From NCBI GenBank assembly GCA_029204225.1, contig CM055098.1, positions 6,049,746-6,113,745 on the forward strand: 64,000 nucleotides of DNA, in the 5' to 3' direction. Position 1 is the stretch's first letter; every line of letters begins with the position of its first letter. The translations under genes were made by a program, and so were the position numbers. This stretch comes from Diphasiastrum complanatum (Eukaryota; Streptophyta; Lycopodiopsida; Lycopodiales; Lycopodiaceae). This document shows positions 12,110 through 25,700 of this stretch, piece after piece. Under the pieces are notes generated by a model. The model saw only the letters and a program-made list of their open reading frames with translations. It had not been told where the DNA came from and searched no databases.

Positions 12110-12725
12110 CTTTTCAAAGGTTACTTCTTGGCAGATCTTAAAAAATCATGAAAAAAGTGCATTTTTTTGGGGGTTTTTTTGCAAAATTTTCAGATTTTCT
12201 AGGAAAAAACCTTGCAGGCTAGTATACACTTGTATATGAGTTAGATTTACCTGCTCACCAACCTTCAAGAGTTACTTCCCTAGGAAACTCAAAAAATCTT
12301 GAAAAAAGTGCATTTTTTTGGGGTTTGTTTTGCAAAAAAATTTAAATTTTCTAGGAACAAACCCTCGTAGACTGGTATGCACTTGTATCTCAATTAGATT
12401 CAGCTGCTCACCAAGCTGAGAGAGTTACTTACCAAGGAAACTCAAAAAATCTTGAAAAAAGTGCATTTTTTTGGGGTTTTTTTGCAAAATTTTAAGATTT
12501 TCTAGGAACAAACCCTCACAAACTGGTATGCACTTGTATCTCAGTCAGATTCAGCTGCTCACAAACCTGCAAGAGTTACTTCCCAAGGAAACTCAAAAAA
12601 TATTGAAAAGAGTGCATTTTTTTGGGGTTTTTTTTGCAAAATTTTAAGATTTTCTAGGAAAAAACCCTCGCAGACTGGTATGCACTTGTATCTCAGTCAG
12701 ATTCAGCTGCTCACCAAGCTGAAAG
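12110..12725. repeat. 152-bp tandem array, four copies
   Basis: The word AAAGTGCATTTTTTTGGGG recurs with its GTGC at 12157, 12308, 12461 and 12612, periods of 151, 153 and 151 bp. Each unit also has TTTTCTAGGAA, TGCACTTGTAT and an AGAGTTACTT segment. Copies differ by scattered substitutions, so the array is not recent. Confidence 0.9.
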
Positions 12726-12855
12726 ACTGCATAGCAAGAAGAGAGAGGGAGAGGAGGGAGAGGAGAAAGAGAGTGGAGAGAGGGAGAGAGAGAATGCCTA
12801 GGTTGAGAAAGGCTTTGGGGGCTCGAGCACTTACCCAAAGCTATTCTATCCCAAC

Positions 12856-12968
<113 letters not shown>

Positions 12969-13174
12969 GAGTTTTATTAGATTGAGAATGGAAGATCATA
13001 CAATACAAAGGAAATGGCTCCCTCTTATAGATTTTAGAGGTGAGCCTCCTTCACTCTCATTGGCCACTTCATTGGGGCAAGTATTCTAATCCAAGCCTTT
13101 AAAATAAACACAACTTAAATCTATTGGTGCTAAGAAAGCACAAGGGCACTCAGATGATTCATGTGAGTTTTAAG

Positions 13175-13440
13175 TTGGGCCCTTTTAGCTTTTTTATTTG
13201 CAACTTGACTTTGGGCCTCTAATGTCATTTTAGAGTTTAAAGCCCCTAGTCTCTTATTCCTAGGAATTACAACTTGCTACTTGTGCTCATTGGTGGCTGG
13301 GCTTATACACACAGGACGCCAGTGCCTTGCACTTATTATTCTACTGTACTGTGGCGGGGCCCACTAGGCAAGGCTTGGCCAATAATATTTTAAGTGGTGG
13401 GACCCACTTATTTATTTGTATACATGAAATACCCACAACA
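13175..13440 (-). repeat. 266-bp dispersed repeat, copy 2
   Basis: Partner of 6411-6676 and ending in the same CCACAACA. It lies next to the decayed copia 3' end at 13441-14775, so it may be a separate LTR fragment inserted there. Confidence 0.8.
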
Positions 13441-13675
13441 TCCTAGACAAACTATACATGTGTAGAATTTTACTAGTTATATTCTACCTAACTTTGCATG
13501 CTATCTAAATTTGTGCATGCCAACACATCAAATTCTACCATACTCAAACTCGACCTATTCTAGAAAGATATGTGCTCAATTCACATTCCTTTATGTACAA
13601 TAAAATATACAAATAAATAAGATGAGCATAGCCCCCAAAGTCAACATAGGAAGATAGTTTTTATCATTCGTCACA
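13441..13675 (-). repeat. 3' LTR remnant of copia element
   Basis: Read on the minus strand, the copia pol gene ends and a purine run (AAGGAGAAG) is followed by TGTGACGAATG at 13675, the likely LTR start. The other LTR end is not identifiable. Confidence 0.45.
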
Positions 13676-13682
13676 CTTCTCC

Positions 13683-14775
<1,093 letters not shown>

Positions 14776-14784
14776 GAATCTGCT

Positions 14785-15158
14785 TCGAATAGGAACACAG
14801 ATCATGCTACACAGTAACACAAACAAAAAGCACTCTCCACACCAAGCTCACGTAGCAATTGTATTTCTCAAAATCGAAAATACATTGTACATATAGTTCT
14901 TTACTATGGCAACCCATGCATGGGACGCGTGTCCCGTCGACTCGCCTTGTGGCGAGGCCAACTAATTTTTATCCATTGATAGGACCCACAGTACAGTAAC
15001 ACAATAGTTCTACTTTAATTCTAACTCACTCCCTTAAAGTAGAGTCTACTTTTTTTATACAGTCATATACATAGCTTTAAAGTCAACAAACTTTAAGTAC
15101 AAAAAGCCTTGATCTAAACATATCAAACTTTTCTCTAATAAGTGGCTTAGTGAAAATG
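14785..15158 (-). mobile_element. Truncated copy of the 35.7-41.7 kb copia family
   Basis: It aligns throughout with 35715-36117: an LTR of about 270 bp (14785-15055), the polypurine tract, and the last codons of RNase H up to GTGGCTTAGTGAAAAT. The similarity then stops. It abuts the RT of a different copia at 14775 with no gap, so one element was inserted into or recombined with the other. Confidence 0.85.
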
Positions 15159-16401
15159 TTTTTTATTCCAAGATCATGAGCTTGAAAGAGAGGGAGAGAG
15201 ACGAAGTGAGAGAGGGAGAGGTGCAGACTACAACAGACTTAAAGAAAAAGATAAGAGCGATTATTCCACTCGGCCGTCATCACCATTCAAGCACTCCTTT
15301 ATTACCTTAGTTAGTTGAAGAGAAAGATGTAGGAGTGTGGAGCTAGCAAGGAGCGTGTGTAGGAGACGACTAATTTAAAAAGTGCACCTGTTAACTTTTT
15401 TTTTTTTTATCTTTATATTCTTGGTTTAGGTATCAATTTGTTTAGTATTTATGTTTTCGGTTTAGAATTATGTTTTTTTTTTTTTAAACTTCTTGCAAGA
15501 AACAAGGCTTCCAAATTATGATTGATCTGGCTGCAAAATTATGATGAACCTTGGCACAAAACTCACCATGTTGCAAATTGTTTTGCAGCAGGGGGGACTC
15601 CCCCCTACGGCAAATTTCTTTGCATGTAGAGGTACTCAGAGTACCCCTACATGCAAAAAAAATGTGCATGAGGTCTAGCGACTTGTTGTAAAAAAACATT
15701 TGCACTACAAAATTTTTTGAGCAGATCGCTGGATCTGTTGCAGATATTTTTGCAATAGGTCCAACAACCTACTGCAAAACAATCGTAGTCAGCAACCTGC
15801 TGCAAACATTTTTTTTGCTACAAGGGTACTTGGTGGCCGATCATCCCTACAACAAATTACTTTTGCAGCAAGATGTGATGCATATTATGAGAAACTTCAA
15901 TCTTATGAGGAAAAACTAGCAAAAAGTTCTAGAATTGTTCAAATCTTTGCAAATTGCTAAATTTGAGTAATGCATTTGATAAATTTGAATTTTATACATT
16001 TATATTGGGGCAATTGTGTTTAACTTGGATGTGAACATGTACGCGATGATGTGTGTTTAAGGTCTAATATCAACTTCAAGCCAAAAACTAACTTTCATTA
16101 TCATGTCCTAACTTCTTTGATAAAAGCGTTGGATTATTCTCATCCGAATAGTCGATCTTTAATCTTCATCCACTTTATTATCCAGTTTTGTAGTTTTATT
16201 CATGTTTCTACATAGTTTGCAAAAATACTCGAGAATCGTTCAACATGTGGCTCCGACATATCGGATATAATTCGACTTATCGACGACACCGACGAAAGTC
16301 GAGGTAGTCGACCATGTCGAAGAACAATAGTTATTGTTCCGCCTAATATGAAACTAAAGGCTTCTCCTAACCACTTTGCAAGGACGGATGTCAACGCATC
16401 A
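15159..16401. other. Non-coding DNA with GCTGCAAA-rich words
   Basis: Poly-T runs at about 15390 and 15475 and many GCAAA/CTGCAAA words between 15480 and 15880. No gene is recognised. The hairpin at 15619 is listed separately. Confidence 0.4.
15619..15657. repeat. Near-perfect hairpin, 19-bp arms
   Basis: Arms 15619-15637 and 15639-15657 are inverse complements with one mismatch (A against G) around a 1-3 base loop. The arm is built on TTTGCATGTAG-GGTACTC. Confidence 0.9.
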
Positions 16402-16541
16402 CAATATCAAATCAGAGCACGCTTGTTCTTATTCTTCAATTTGTGGTATCAAATTTCAGTATCACATAATTGATTTTCTATTGTAGCATTGCATGACATC
16501 AGTTTTAAAGTCATCGATTTATCGACAGACTAAAGTTCCAG

Positions 16542-18703
16542 ATGGATTCTCAAAGTAAAGCCGGTCTTATCGCAGACAAGCTAAATGGATCCAATTACTA
16601 TTTGTGAAAATTTAAGATGAAGACCTTGCTAATCGCCAACGAGTTGTGGGATGTTGTCACAGGTATTGAAGTGAAGCTTGAAGAAGACACGACCGACTCA
16701 AAGTGGAAGTCGAAGGATGGTAAAGCTTTCATGCTTATTATCCTCAATATATCAGACACTCAAATTGGTCACATATCTGAAGCTCAAACTTCGAAAGAAG
16801 TATGGGACATCCTGAGCTCATTATATGATGTGAGAGATGTAACTTCCAAGTTACATCTAAGAAAAAAAAATTCACTCTCAAGATGTCGAATGATGATTCA
16901 CCTCAAAATCACGTTAACCAGTTTAAAAATCGCTTGTAACAGGTGGTCGCTATCGGATCAATCATCGACGAGATCAAGACGCAATCATGACATTGCTTTC
17001 AAGCTTGTCCTCCACATACGAGGAGTGGGTGATGAGAGCAAGTATCAAATCCATCGTTGAAGAAGAAGATGTTCTATAAGCATTGCAAATGCACTAATAA
17101 TCAGATCCAGGATTGCATGGTATTAAAAAGCGAAGAATGCCAGCAAACAACCAGATCAGCATGCGAATGCAGTCACAATACCTCCCGAACTCGACATGGA
17201 CAAAGGAGCATTTATGGTCAAAGACCACTATTCGATACTTTTTGGTTTCTGGATTCTGGAGCTACTCAACATATGACCAGTCTCGTGAGCGTTTCCACTC
17301 CTATACGCCTTACAGTACAAAGAAATACGTTCATCTTGGTGACGATAACACACACACTATTGAAGGTGAAGACACTATAAGATTGAAGTCCCAGCATGAT
17401 CAATTCAAACTACTATCAAATGTTTTATATGTACCTAAGCTCTCTACAAATATGTTGTCAGTAAGTAGAATCACTTATTTAGGTCATAGGGTAGAGTTTG
17501 AGTCTGATTAATGCCGAATTATCGATAGGACAAATAAGATCCTTGCACTCGTGACAAGAGGCATGGATACTCATATAGATTGGCATATTGTTATTCTAAC
17601 ACTAGTCAAGCCTTGAAAACCTCTATTCTTGTGAATAAAACATTACTATGACATCAAAGATTAGGACACTTGAATCATACATCTGTGTCGAACATGTCTA
17701 AAATTCCCTAACACTTGATCTCGACTATCCAACCAACAAAGTCGACCTCCTTGTCTGTCATAGCTGCATCCTTGGAAAAAAAACTAGGATTATATTTAGA
17801 TCGAGTCATAGGCATGCAACAAAAGATGTTCTAGACGTTGTTCATTTAGATATATGTGGTCCAATGCAAACTCCGTTGTTGCTTGATGCAAAGTATTTCA
17901 TTACCTTCATTGATGAATATTCCAAAAGAACAGTTGTTTATTTCATTAAGCAGAAATCGGAGGCTTTCAAAATCTTTCGACAATTCAAAGAGCATGCAGA
18001 AAATGAAATCGATAAAAGAATTAAAGCACTGCGGCCTGACAATGGGGGAGAATACATCTCTATCGAATTCAAGGAGTATTGCCTCCTATTACCTCCTATT
18101 GACATTGAGCAACAATACATTACCTCCTATTCACCTTAGTCAATTGGACTTGTTGAGAGAACGAATAGAACCTTAGTCGAATCAGCCAAGTGTATGCTTG
18201 CTCATGCGACACTTCCGAAGTCCTTTTGGGATGAAGCTGTTTCCACCACAACTTATATTCAGAACATATGTCCGACTAAAGGTCTCTCAAAAAAAACACC
18301 ATATGAAATTTGGACATACTCCAAACCATCATTATCAAACTTACGAGTTTTTGGATGTATTGCTTATGCACAAATACCGCAAGATCTCAGGAAGAAGCTC
18401 ATCGACTTCCAGACTATCAAGTCTATTTTCATTAGCTACATAACTTCAGATAAAGCTTATAAGTTGTATGATCTTGTCATGTCGAAGATATTCTCTAGTT
18501 GGGATATCATCTTCATCGAAGATCAATTCATCGACCTCAAAGGTAAGAGCACAGCTCATATAGCCGAACTATCGGAATCTTCCAAATTATCAAACTTTTC
18601 AATTCCCAAGTCGACTATTCCTATTGAAGGCCCTAATTCGATTACTCCAGAGGAACAACTCATCAGTAGCAAATCCGAAGATGATGATGTTGCAATCCAG
18701 TAA
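16542..18703 (+). pseudogene. Ty1/copia gag-protease-integrase relic
   Basis: The frame opens at 16542 with MDSQSK and the gag signature KLNGSNY followed by KFKMKTLL (UBN2-type gag), interrupted by a stop at 16605. A ruined zinc knuckle (near 17060-17110) is followed by the protease motif LDSGATQHM (about 17245), then HQRLGHLNHTS of the pre-integrase domain (about 17655). The integrase has HLDICGPM, ALRPDNGGEY and, after a stop, GLVERTNRTLVESAK, so all three acidic catalytic residues are visible. The C-terminal part ends at 18703 in an acidic tail. Several frameshifts and stops make it non-functional. No RT follows. A weak initiator-Met primer-site-like string lies at about 16405-16417. Confidence 0.88.
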
Positions 18704-18815
18704 CTACAGCATGATGAAAGAGCACCTTCACATGTTAACTTGTTCACCCCTTGAAAATGAGGTCAATGAGGAGTGAAGTGGTTACCAAAGCCCTTCACAT
18801 ACAACTTGTTCATGC

Positions 18816-18979
18816 TCTCCCTTCCTTGGTGATGAATGAGATTACAACTTTCAAATAAATCAATTCCTTAGCTCCATATCTCTCCCGATTTTGGGGGTCT
18901 CCCTTCCCTAGTGATGAATGATATTACAACTTTCACATAAATCAACTCCTTAACTCCACATGTCTCCAGGCTTTGGGGG
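18816..18979. repeat. 82-bp tandem duplication
   Basis: Two units start with TCTCCCTTCC at 18816 and 18898, both with GATGAATGA and ATTACAACTTTCA and ending in TTTGGGGGT. Confidence 0.9.
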
Positions 18980-19033
18980 TGAATATCCTTGCCAATCAAA
19001 GGGCAAGATCAATCATCAATGGTAGCATCACAC

Positions 19034-19147
19034 ATTTGTGACGTCACTCCGTTTATCTCACCTCCACAAAATTAGAATTTGGATTATGGACAAATTTGTG
19101 ATGTCACTCCATTTCTCTCACCTCCACAAGACTGGATTTTTGCACAT
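19034..19147. repeat. 57-60-bp duplication with TGACGTCA
   Basis: ATTTGTGACGTCACTCC at 19034 recurs as ATTTGTGATGTCACTCC at 19094, both followed by CTCACCTCCACAA. The first has the bZIP palindrome TGACGTCA (19039-19046), about 440 bp upstream of the EMC5 start codon. Confidence 0.85.
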
Positions 19148-19149
19148 GG

Positions 19150-19485
19150 GTTTGGAGTGTTCTCCTTCACAAAGGTGGGCATGGGTCATTTGTGGGTGAG
19201 CAGGCATACCAAAAGAATGTAACGCGTCCTTTAGCTCGGGGCAGGGATGCGAAGGGAGCTTTTCGTTTTTGCCCATGCGATTAAAAGACCCGCGTCCGCG
19301 GCTCTTGGGATGCCTCCGGAGGCGCTTCGGATGCGGACTCTCCTTCAACCGTGACCAATAAAGGGGCTACAAAGTATCCAATACCGGAGCATGTGGCCCT
19401 CATAGTTGGAGGGGGCAATCGGAAGCGCAACCTCTTTTCTCTGAGAGAGAGAGAGCGAGAGAGAGAGGGGAGAGAGAGAGAGACG
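19150..19485 (+). promoter_or_regulatory. Putative EMC5 promoter and GA-rich 5' UTR
   Basis: CpG content is higher here than in the surrounding DNA (about 19215-19345). A CCAAT word occurs at 19353. A (GA)n-type tract (about 19441-19483) ends two bases before the ATG; GA tracts in plant 5' leaders are known binding sites for BPC/GAGA factors. The transcription start is not determined. Confidence 0.5.
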
Positions 19486-22400
19486 ATGCGGGGGGACATG
19501 GTGGCGGGCGCCTTAGGGCTGCTGGTGCTTGCTCATGCCGTCTACTCGACCATTCGTTGTGAGTCTGCTTGTTTTTTGCTGCTGCACATGTTTCTCTTCT
19601 GGAGCTCACATATCTCAGCTATGTTTTCCCCTTTTTTTTTCTCTCTGGTAAAAGTGGGTTCTGTTTTTGTTCACTTGATCTGATCCTGCCATGAACGGTT
19701 GCCAATCTTCGTGTATTTCTGTTTTGTTTCATATTAGGGTATGAATAGCTAGTCAGATCTTCGGTCATCCCTCTGTTGGCATCTAAACTTGCTCTCTGTT
19801 TGTCGAAAGCCTGTGAAATGCCTGTTTCTAGAAAACTAATGCGTCGGACAAACTATCTGAGAAAAAAGATTACACTGATTCATTGTTCGTATCATTTTGG
19901 AAACCAAAATTGCAGATAAATTTTCTAGAAAAACATTACACTATTTTAATGTTCCTCAAACCTTGTCTCTGCATATCTGGAATCCTGTGGAAATGTCTCA
20001 GTTCATAAAGCCAACACATCAGACAAATTCTCTGAAAAGTATATTATATTAATCCAAAATGTCTCATTTTCTTAAAGTGACACGTCGATTAAAACACATA
20101 ACGCTAATACAATATTTGTCAAACTTTCTCTCTTTGATGGAAACCTAAAAAAAATTTGTTGGCTCCGGAAAGCAACATGTGGGACAAAATATTTGAAAAT
20201 AACATTGTGCTGATTCAATGTTTGTCAGCCCTGCTCTCTCTCTATCATAGCGAAACCTGTGGAAATTTCTTAGTTTGAAAAACCAATATGTGGGACAAAA
20301 CGTCTGAAATATGTTTTATCCTAATTCCATGTTCATTTGCCCATCATTTTCTATAATTTGATTAAGATCTAGTGTGCTGATTTTGTAGCAATTATCTGTA
20401 GTCTGTACTTGCTAGGTATGTCATTGCCTTATCTTGACTTGAGTTAACTTAGGAATGTGATTTGTCACAGATCGTGGCTCTTTGAAGCTTATGGAAGAAG
20501 AGTTTGTTCGCGCTCCTCCACAGGTTCACCTCTTTAGCTACTATTCAATATTTGGAAGATTGCATTTAGATTTTTGGAGCATGATTTTTTGTTAAAGGAG
20601 CTGAAAAGGATGATACATTTTAAGCCCACCCATTGGGATACTAACCACATGCCACTTGGAAAGGAAGTAGACTAGTCTTTTTCATGCCTTTGCAATCTGG
20701 ATAGAAGAAGATAAGAAATGGGATCCTTTTTAAAGGTCTTGAATGCTTCATGTTGACAAATTTATCATGCCGTCTTCACAATGCAGGTTTTGTTGGAGCT
20801 TCTTGTGAGTTTGGGGCTATGCTTTTGGGCTGCTTTGAGGGTGCCTGGAAGCTTTCTCCCAATTTTGCTTGACGCACAGGAGAATAGGTATTCTATCAAT
20901 AGCTTTGTGGGTTTTTCCCCCCTTAAGGATTAATCTCTCTCTGTCTCTCTCTCTCTCTCTCACACAATCACAAAATAGCAATAAGCATCAAGACCCGAAC
21001 AAAATGAGAGAAGTAGGAGAAGGAGAAGCAAGAACATCCAGTTGCCAAAATGGTAGAGTTTCCACCTTTCTTTGATTGAACATAAGAACAGTATATAGAG
21101 CCATTATTTGTAGTGGAGGTGTCTTGGCTATTGGCCAATTTCTACCTCCCTAACCTTTTGAATTTCAAAATAGGTGGGAAACACTTTGTATTCAACTAAC
21201 TTGATTTCTAGGCCCCTAATTGATTAATACCACAATGGCCTTAAAAGTACTTTTATTGCTAACCAATCAATGAAATAATGACATGCTCCTTGAGTTGGAC
21301 TTACACAAGGTGCCAGAGCCCTCACACTTATTTTTGTAATTATTTTGATGTATTTACAAGGTGGATGTTGAAATATAATGCCTATTTTACCCCTAGTGGC
21401 TAGGCACTTGCGTGCACATATTTATTATGTTGTAAGTTTTTCATGGGGGCAACTTGTTTGTAATTATTTTGCACCCCTCTTTGTAAATTAAAGCTAGTAA
21501 GTGCAACTTGGGTCCAAGGGAACAAGTTGGCATGCCATGTGGCATGAGACTCAAGTGGGAGGTGACACCGCGCTAGTTACTATCTTAGTAGAGGATTGAT
21601 CCTCAAGGAGGCCCCACGCCCTCCTCTCTCTCTAATCAAGCTTTTTGAGTTCCATAACAACTTTCTTTCAAGCTTTCATGTTGTGTGTCTATTATTGAGG
21701 TTAAGACACTTCACATGACACAGATAGACCTAAAAGTTCATCAATGGACCCCACCAACGCCCAACTTTCATTGACCTAGATGTCATTTTTTTGGAGGTTG
21801 ATTGTTGCGGGACATAGCAGAGCATAACTTAAAAAAATCAATCCGTTTCTAGCTGAAGTATTTTTTGATCATATGAGCTTTGCATGTGATTTGATTCGTC
21901 CTGTAAAAAATTGTTTCTCCTTGACATTTCATAGCAATTGGAACTCTATGGTAGTTAGGAAGCTTTATCAGAAAGCTCATGGGTTGTGTGATGTAGTCAT
22001 TAGAAGTATTATCACCTTCTACCTAAGCAAAGATAACTGCGATTCAACTTGTGTAATTGTCTGCTTACAATCTGAACTCCTAGTTTACAATCTATACTCC
22101 CATTTGGCAGTAGCTTATTGATAAACACTCTCCAGGTCTGATTTCTATTTTGATTGTGAAACAAATTGCTGTTTACATTTGCGATATTCTTTGTGTTTTT
22201 ATTGTGCTATTATGCTCATAACTTGGTATAAGAGCACTTTTGAAAAGAGATGAAGTGGTTTTCACTTTCGTATTTGGATTCCCATTATGTTGGTTCCTAA
22301 AATTGATCTCCTCCAATTTTTGACTTTGGTAGAAAAACCTAATATTCTTCTTATGATTTCACTTTTTTCTACAATAGTGAAATTTTCCATTTGATTGGAT

Positions 22401-22733
22401 CATAGAAACATGGCGTTCCCTGTGTTCCGTAAGAGTTTCAAAATGACTCTTCCAGAATTTGCAATGTTTTGGATCAATATCTATATAGTATAAACTACTT
22501 TAGAGAGAGAATGTGTGAAGTGTCGTAAAAAATGTCACGCTTTTGCCAACAAATATGTCACGCTTTTGCCGACAAAAAAGTCACGCTTTGCCGGCAAAAA
22601 ATGTCACCCATTTGCAAAAGGAAAAGCTAAATAGGTTTTAAAATAATGGTTAAAAAAACATAGCCTCCAAAATATATAAACACTTTTTGTGGGTAAGTGC
22701 CGATTGCAAGTCATCGACGTGCACAAGCAACTA

Positions 22734-22777
<44 letters not shown>

Positions 22778-25700
22778 TGTTAGAAGTCACTATTTGTCCT
22801 GTTTGTCCTTTAATGGAGATTCCTCTGTTGATGCTCTGACTGCGAAATTGAGGTACTTGAAGGTACACCCTGGACGACTGTCAGGGGTCATCAAAGTTTA
22901 TTTTCTCCATGGGTGGAATCTTCTCAGGACCACAAGTTCTCGGGAGAAATGAATGCTCACCAAAAGAGTGACAAGCTCTCAAGACAGGGAATCACAAGAC
23001 CTACACACTACTATGTCTTATATGATGAGATCAGTTCCCCCCCAGATGAACTTCAACAGTTTACTAATTACTTATGCAAAACTGTGTCATTCACTACAGG
23101 GAACCACAAGACCTACACACTACTAGGTCTTGGTTGATGAGATCGGTTTCTCCCCGAATGAACTTCAACAGCTTACTAATTACTTATGGCACAGCTTCAA
23201 CACGCTGCAACACACTGTAAACTTATCCCATTGCCGCCGCCACAACCGCCTAATAGGCTCCAACCTGTGGAACATACCATGTGGAGGCAACAATTACATA
23301 ATTGCGTGCTGCGGCACCAGTACGAAATAGAGTGCAAATGAAAGGAAAGTTCGTGAGACAAAAAAATTTATACCTGGCAGGGTCTAGCTCAGAACGTTGG
23401 AGAGACTCGCCTATGCGGTCCATGAACTCGTATATGAGGCCCATCGTGCACCCCTCGCGATCAACGAGCCTCAGAACAGAGTAGATGGGGTGCATGACGT
23501 CCATGAGCTGCTGCATATCAACCCGAAAGGGTTCCATCAAGAGGATTTCGTGGAAGGCCAAGGCCTCTGGGGTTTGAGACAGGTCCATGGCCATGAACTC
23601 TGCATAAGTAGCCATGCGCCGCAAATCACTCTTGAGCCGGTGTAGCTGCTCGAGCATGATGAACTGGTAGGCGAAGCGGGTGCGAGCAGGCTTCTTCAAG
23701 TCGAACCTGCATTGAAAAAAGGAATAAGAGGCACACACGAAAACCCCAACGCATCCCTAAACCCTGAACCCTGAAATTATTGGCGTGTACAACATAACTG
23801 TAAACGAGCCAAAAAATAAGTAGCATCTTACATGTTGAATGTGCGGAAAAGGGCGGTGGTGCGACGCTTGCGTGTGACGAAGTCCGCAAGTGCCCTCGTG
23901 AGAATCTCACTGACCCAAGGCAGGCACCCGATGGAATCCAGGAGGAGGTCCAGTGAGTGTGCGGCACATGGAGTTCACACAATGGTGGTCTGCCATAAGA
24001 AGCTCTCCCATACCGCGGCAGTTGGATGCATTGTTCGTCACAACCTATCGCGAACAGTTGATACGATTAATGCACAGCTTGGAAACACATTGCAATCAAT
24101 CGAAAACTAATGAAACCTTTGTATCAATATTGCGCAGTAAATGATCAAGCAACTAATGAAAAAAATTGTACTTGGACAACGCGTTGTGGCCCGATCTCCT
24201 CTATCGCCGCGCGAATGATGTCGTAGATGTACTCGACCATGTGCACTCTCCCTGCCTCAGAGGCGTCGACGCTGCGGAGGAACATGGAACCGTAGCAGTT
24301 GGAAACAATCACGTTGATGAGTGGACGTCTACGACGATCAGTCCACCCATCAGCTATGATGGAGCAGTCGTATCTATCCCAGGCCTCGTGCAACGATGCT
24401 AGTCTCTCTCTGACCTCTGCAATCCGCTCCTGGAGCAAAGGGCCGCGAAGCGCGTCGGTTGTGGGTGGGCCCGCAGACTGCAACTTTCGAGATAGCCTGT
24501 CGAAAGATGCGGGATGTGGCCATGACAAAGGGGAGGTTCAGGTTATCTCTCTGTGCTGCCCCTCTCCGAAAGATCCCGACATGGTCGTCTGTCTGGTGCA
24601 TCGGGATGTGGATGGCTGGGAGGATGCGGATGGACGACGCGGATCTGGAGGTGGTGGCATAGGTGTAGGTGCGGAAGCGGAGGATGCGGATGGACGGTGC
24701 GGATCTGTAGGTGGTGGCATAGGCGTAGGTGCTGCAGTGGAGGCTGTGGATCCATGGGGAGTACTGGCGGAGGGGGCGGGGGCAATGGGTGCACCAGTGG
24801 AAGTGGAGTCCGCGGCATCTGTGGATGGCTCGCTGGCCTCGGCATCTGTGGGTCGGACTCGCAATCCCCCCAAATGTGCACCCTCAATGTGGCTAAATGA
24901 ATTATCAAATAACTAAAGATAATATCTAGGTGCCATTAGAAAAGAACAAACATCCATACTACCACTCATTGAACTATTGCAACCATACTCGACCAACCAA
25001 TCAAATGGAAGGAGAGACAAAATGTCATAGTTAATCCTCGAATATGTGGTTAAGTATTTTAATTGATTGTTATGCTATCAATGCTTCGTTCGATATGCAA
25101 TATTTGCATCAAATCATTCTGAAACCAAAATGACGGATACGAAGTTTGTCAATAAGAATACGACATGCATCTTGGTGATGAAATATCCTAGGTAAGTGTA
25201 TGTGCAGATTCGTTCTTGAACTTGGGCTAAAGGAAGTCCCTAGGGGTAAGTTCATAACTAGAGTCATGACTCAAGACTAGTTATGAAATTGCTAGAGGAG
25301 TCATTAACACCATAACCACTTTACAAAATATGGCATGGATCAAGGCTTTATAATAGAGTGCTTGGACATTTGTCGACACCATCTAATAAGTCAAGGCCTA
25401 AGTTATGGGATGAGCTTGAAGATCTAGTCTAGGCGCAACCTCCCCAACTATTGAAATGGGTTTTGGAGGTATGGGACCATGACGGGTAACAAAAGCAAAA
25501 GCAATGCACATCTGGTGAGTCAAGGAATTGCAAGACAAAGCTAACACCAATGGACACATGGTCACCATCTTACTCACCAACTAAGAAGTTGCCAAGGTGG
25601 TATTGGAAAATTCTAGAAGGTGAGGAGTGACCAAGGGTAAATAGATTCTAAAAGGCGAGTATGGGAGGATGCAATGCAAGAGGAATACAATTCCGTTATT

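Noticed and set aside
22536-22618. CRISPR-like short repeats
   Set aside because: Units are contiguous with no unique spacers and lie in a plant intron; this is a minisatellite.
23752-23778. Telomere-like CCCTAAACCCTGAACCCTG
   Set aside because: Only two to three degenerate units inside an hAT intron; too short for an interstitial telomere block.
24299-24916. 205-codon plus-strand open frame, Gly-rich
   Set aside because: It is antisense to the Pro-rich hAT N-terminus; the openness comes from the GC-rich 60-bp repeat.
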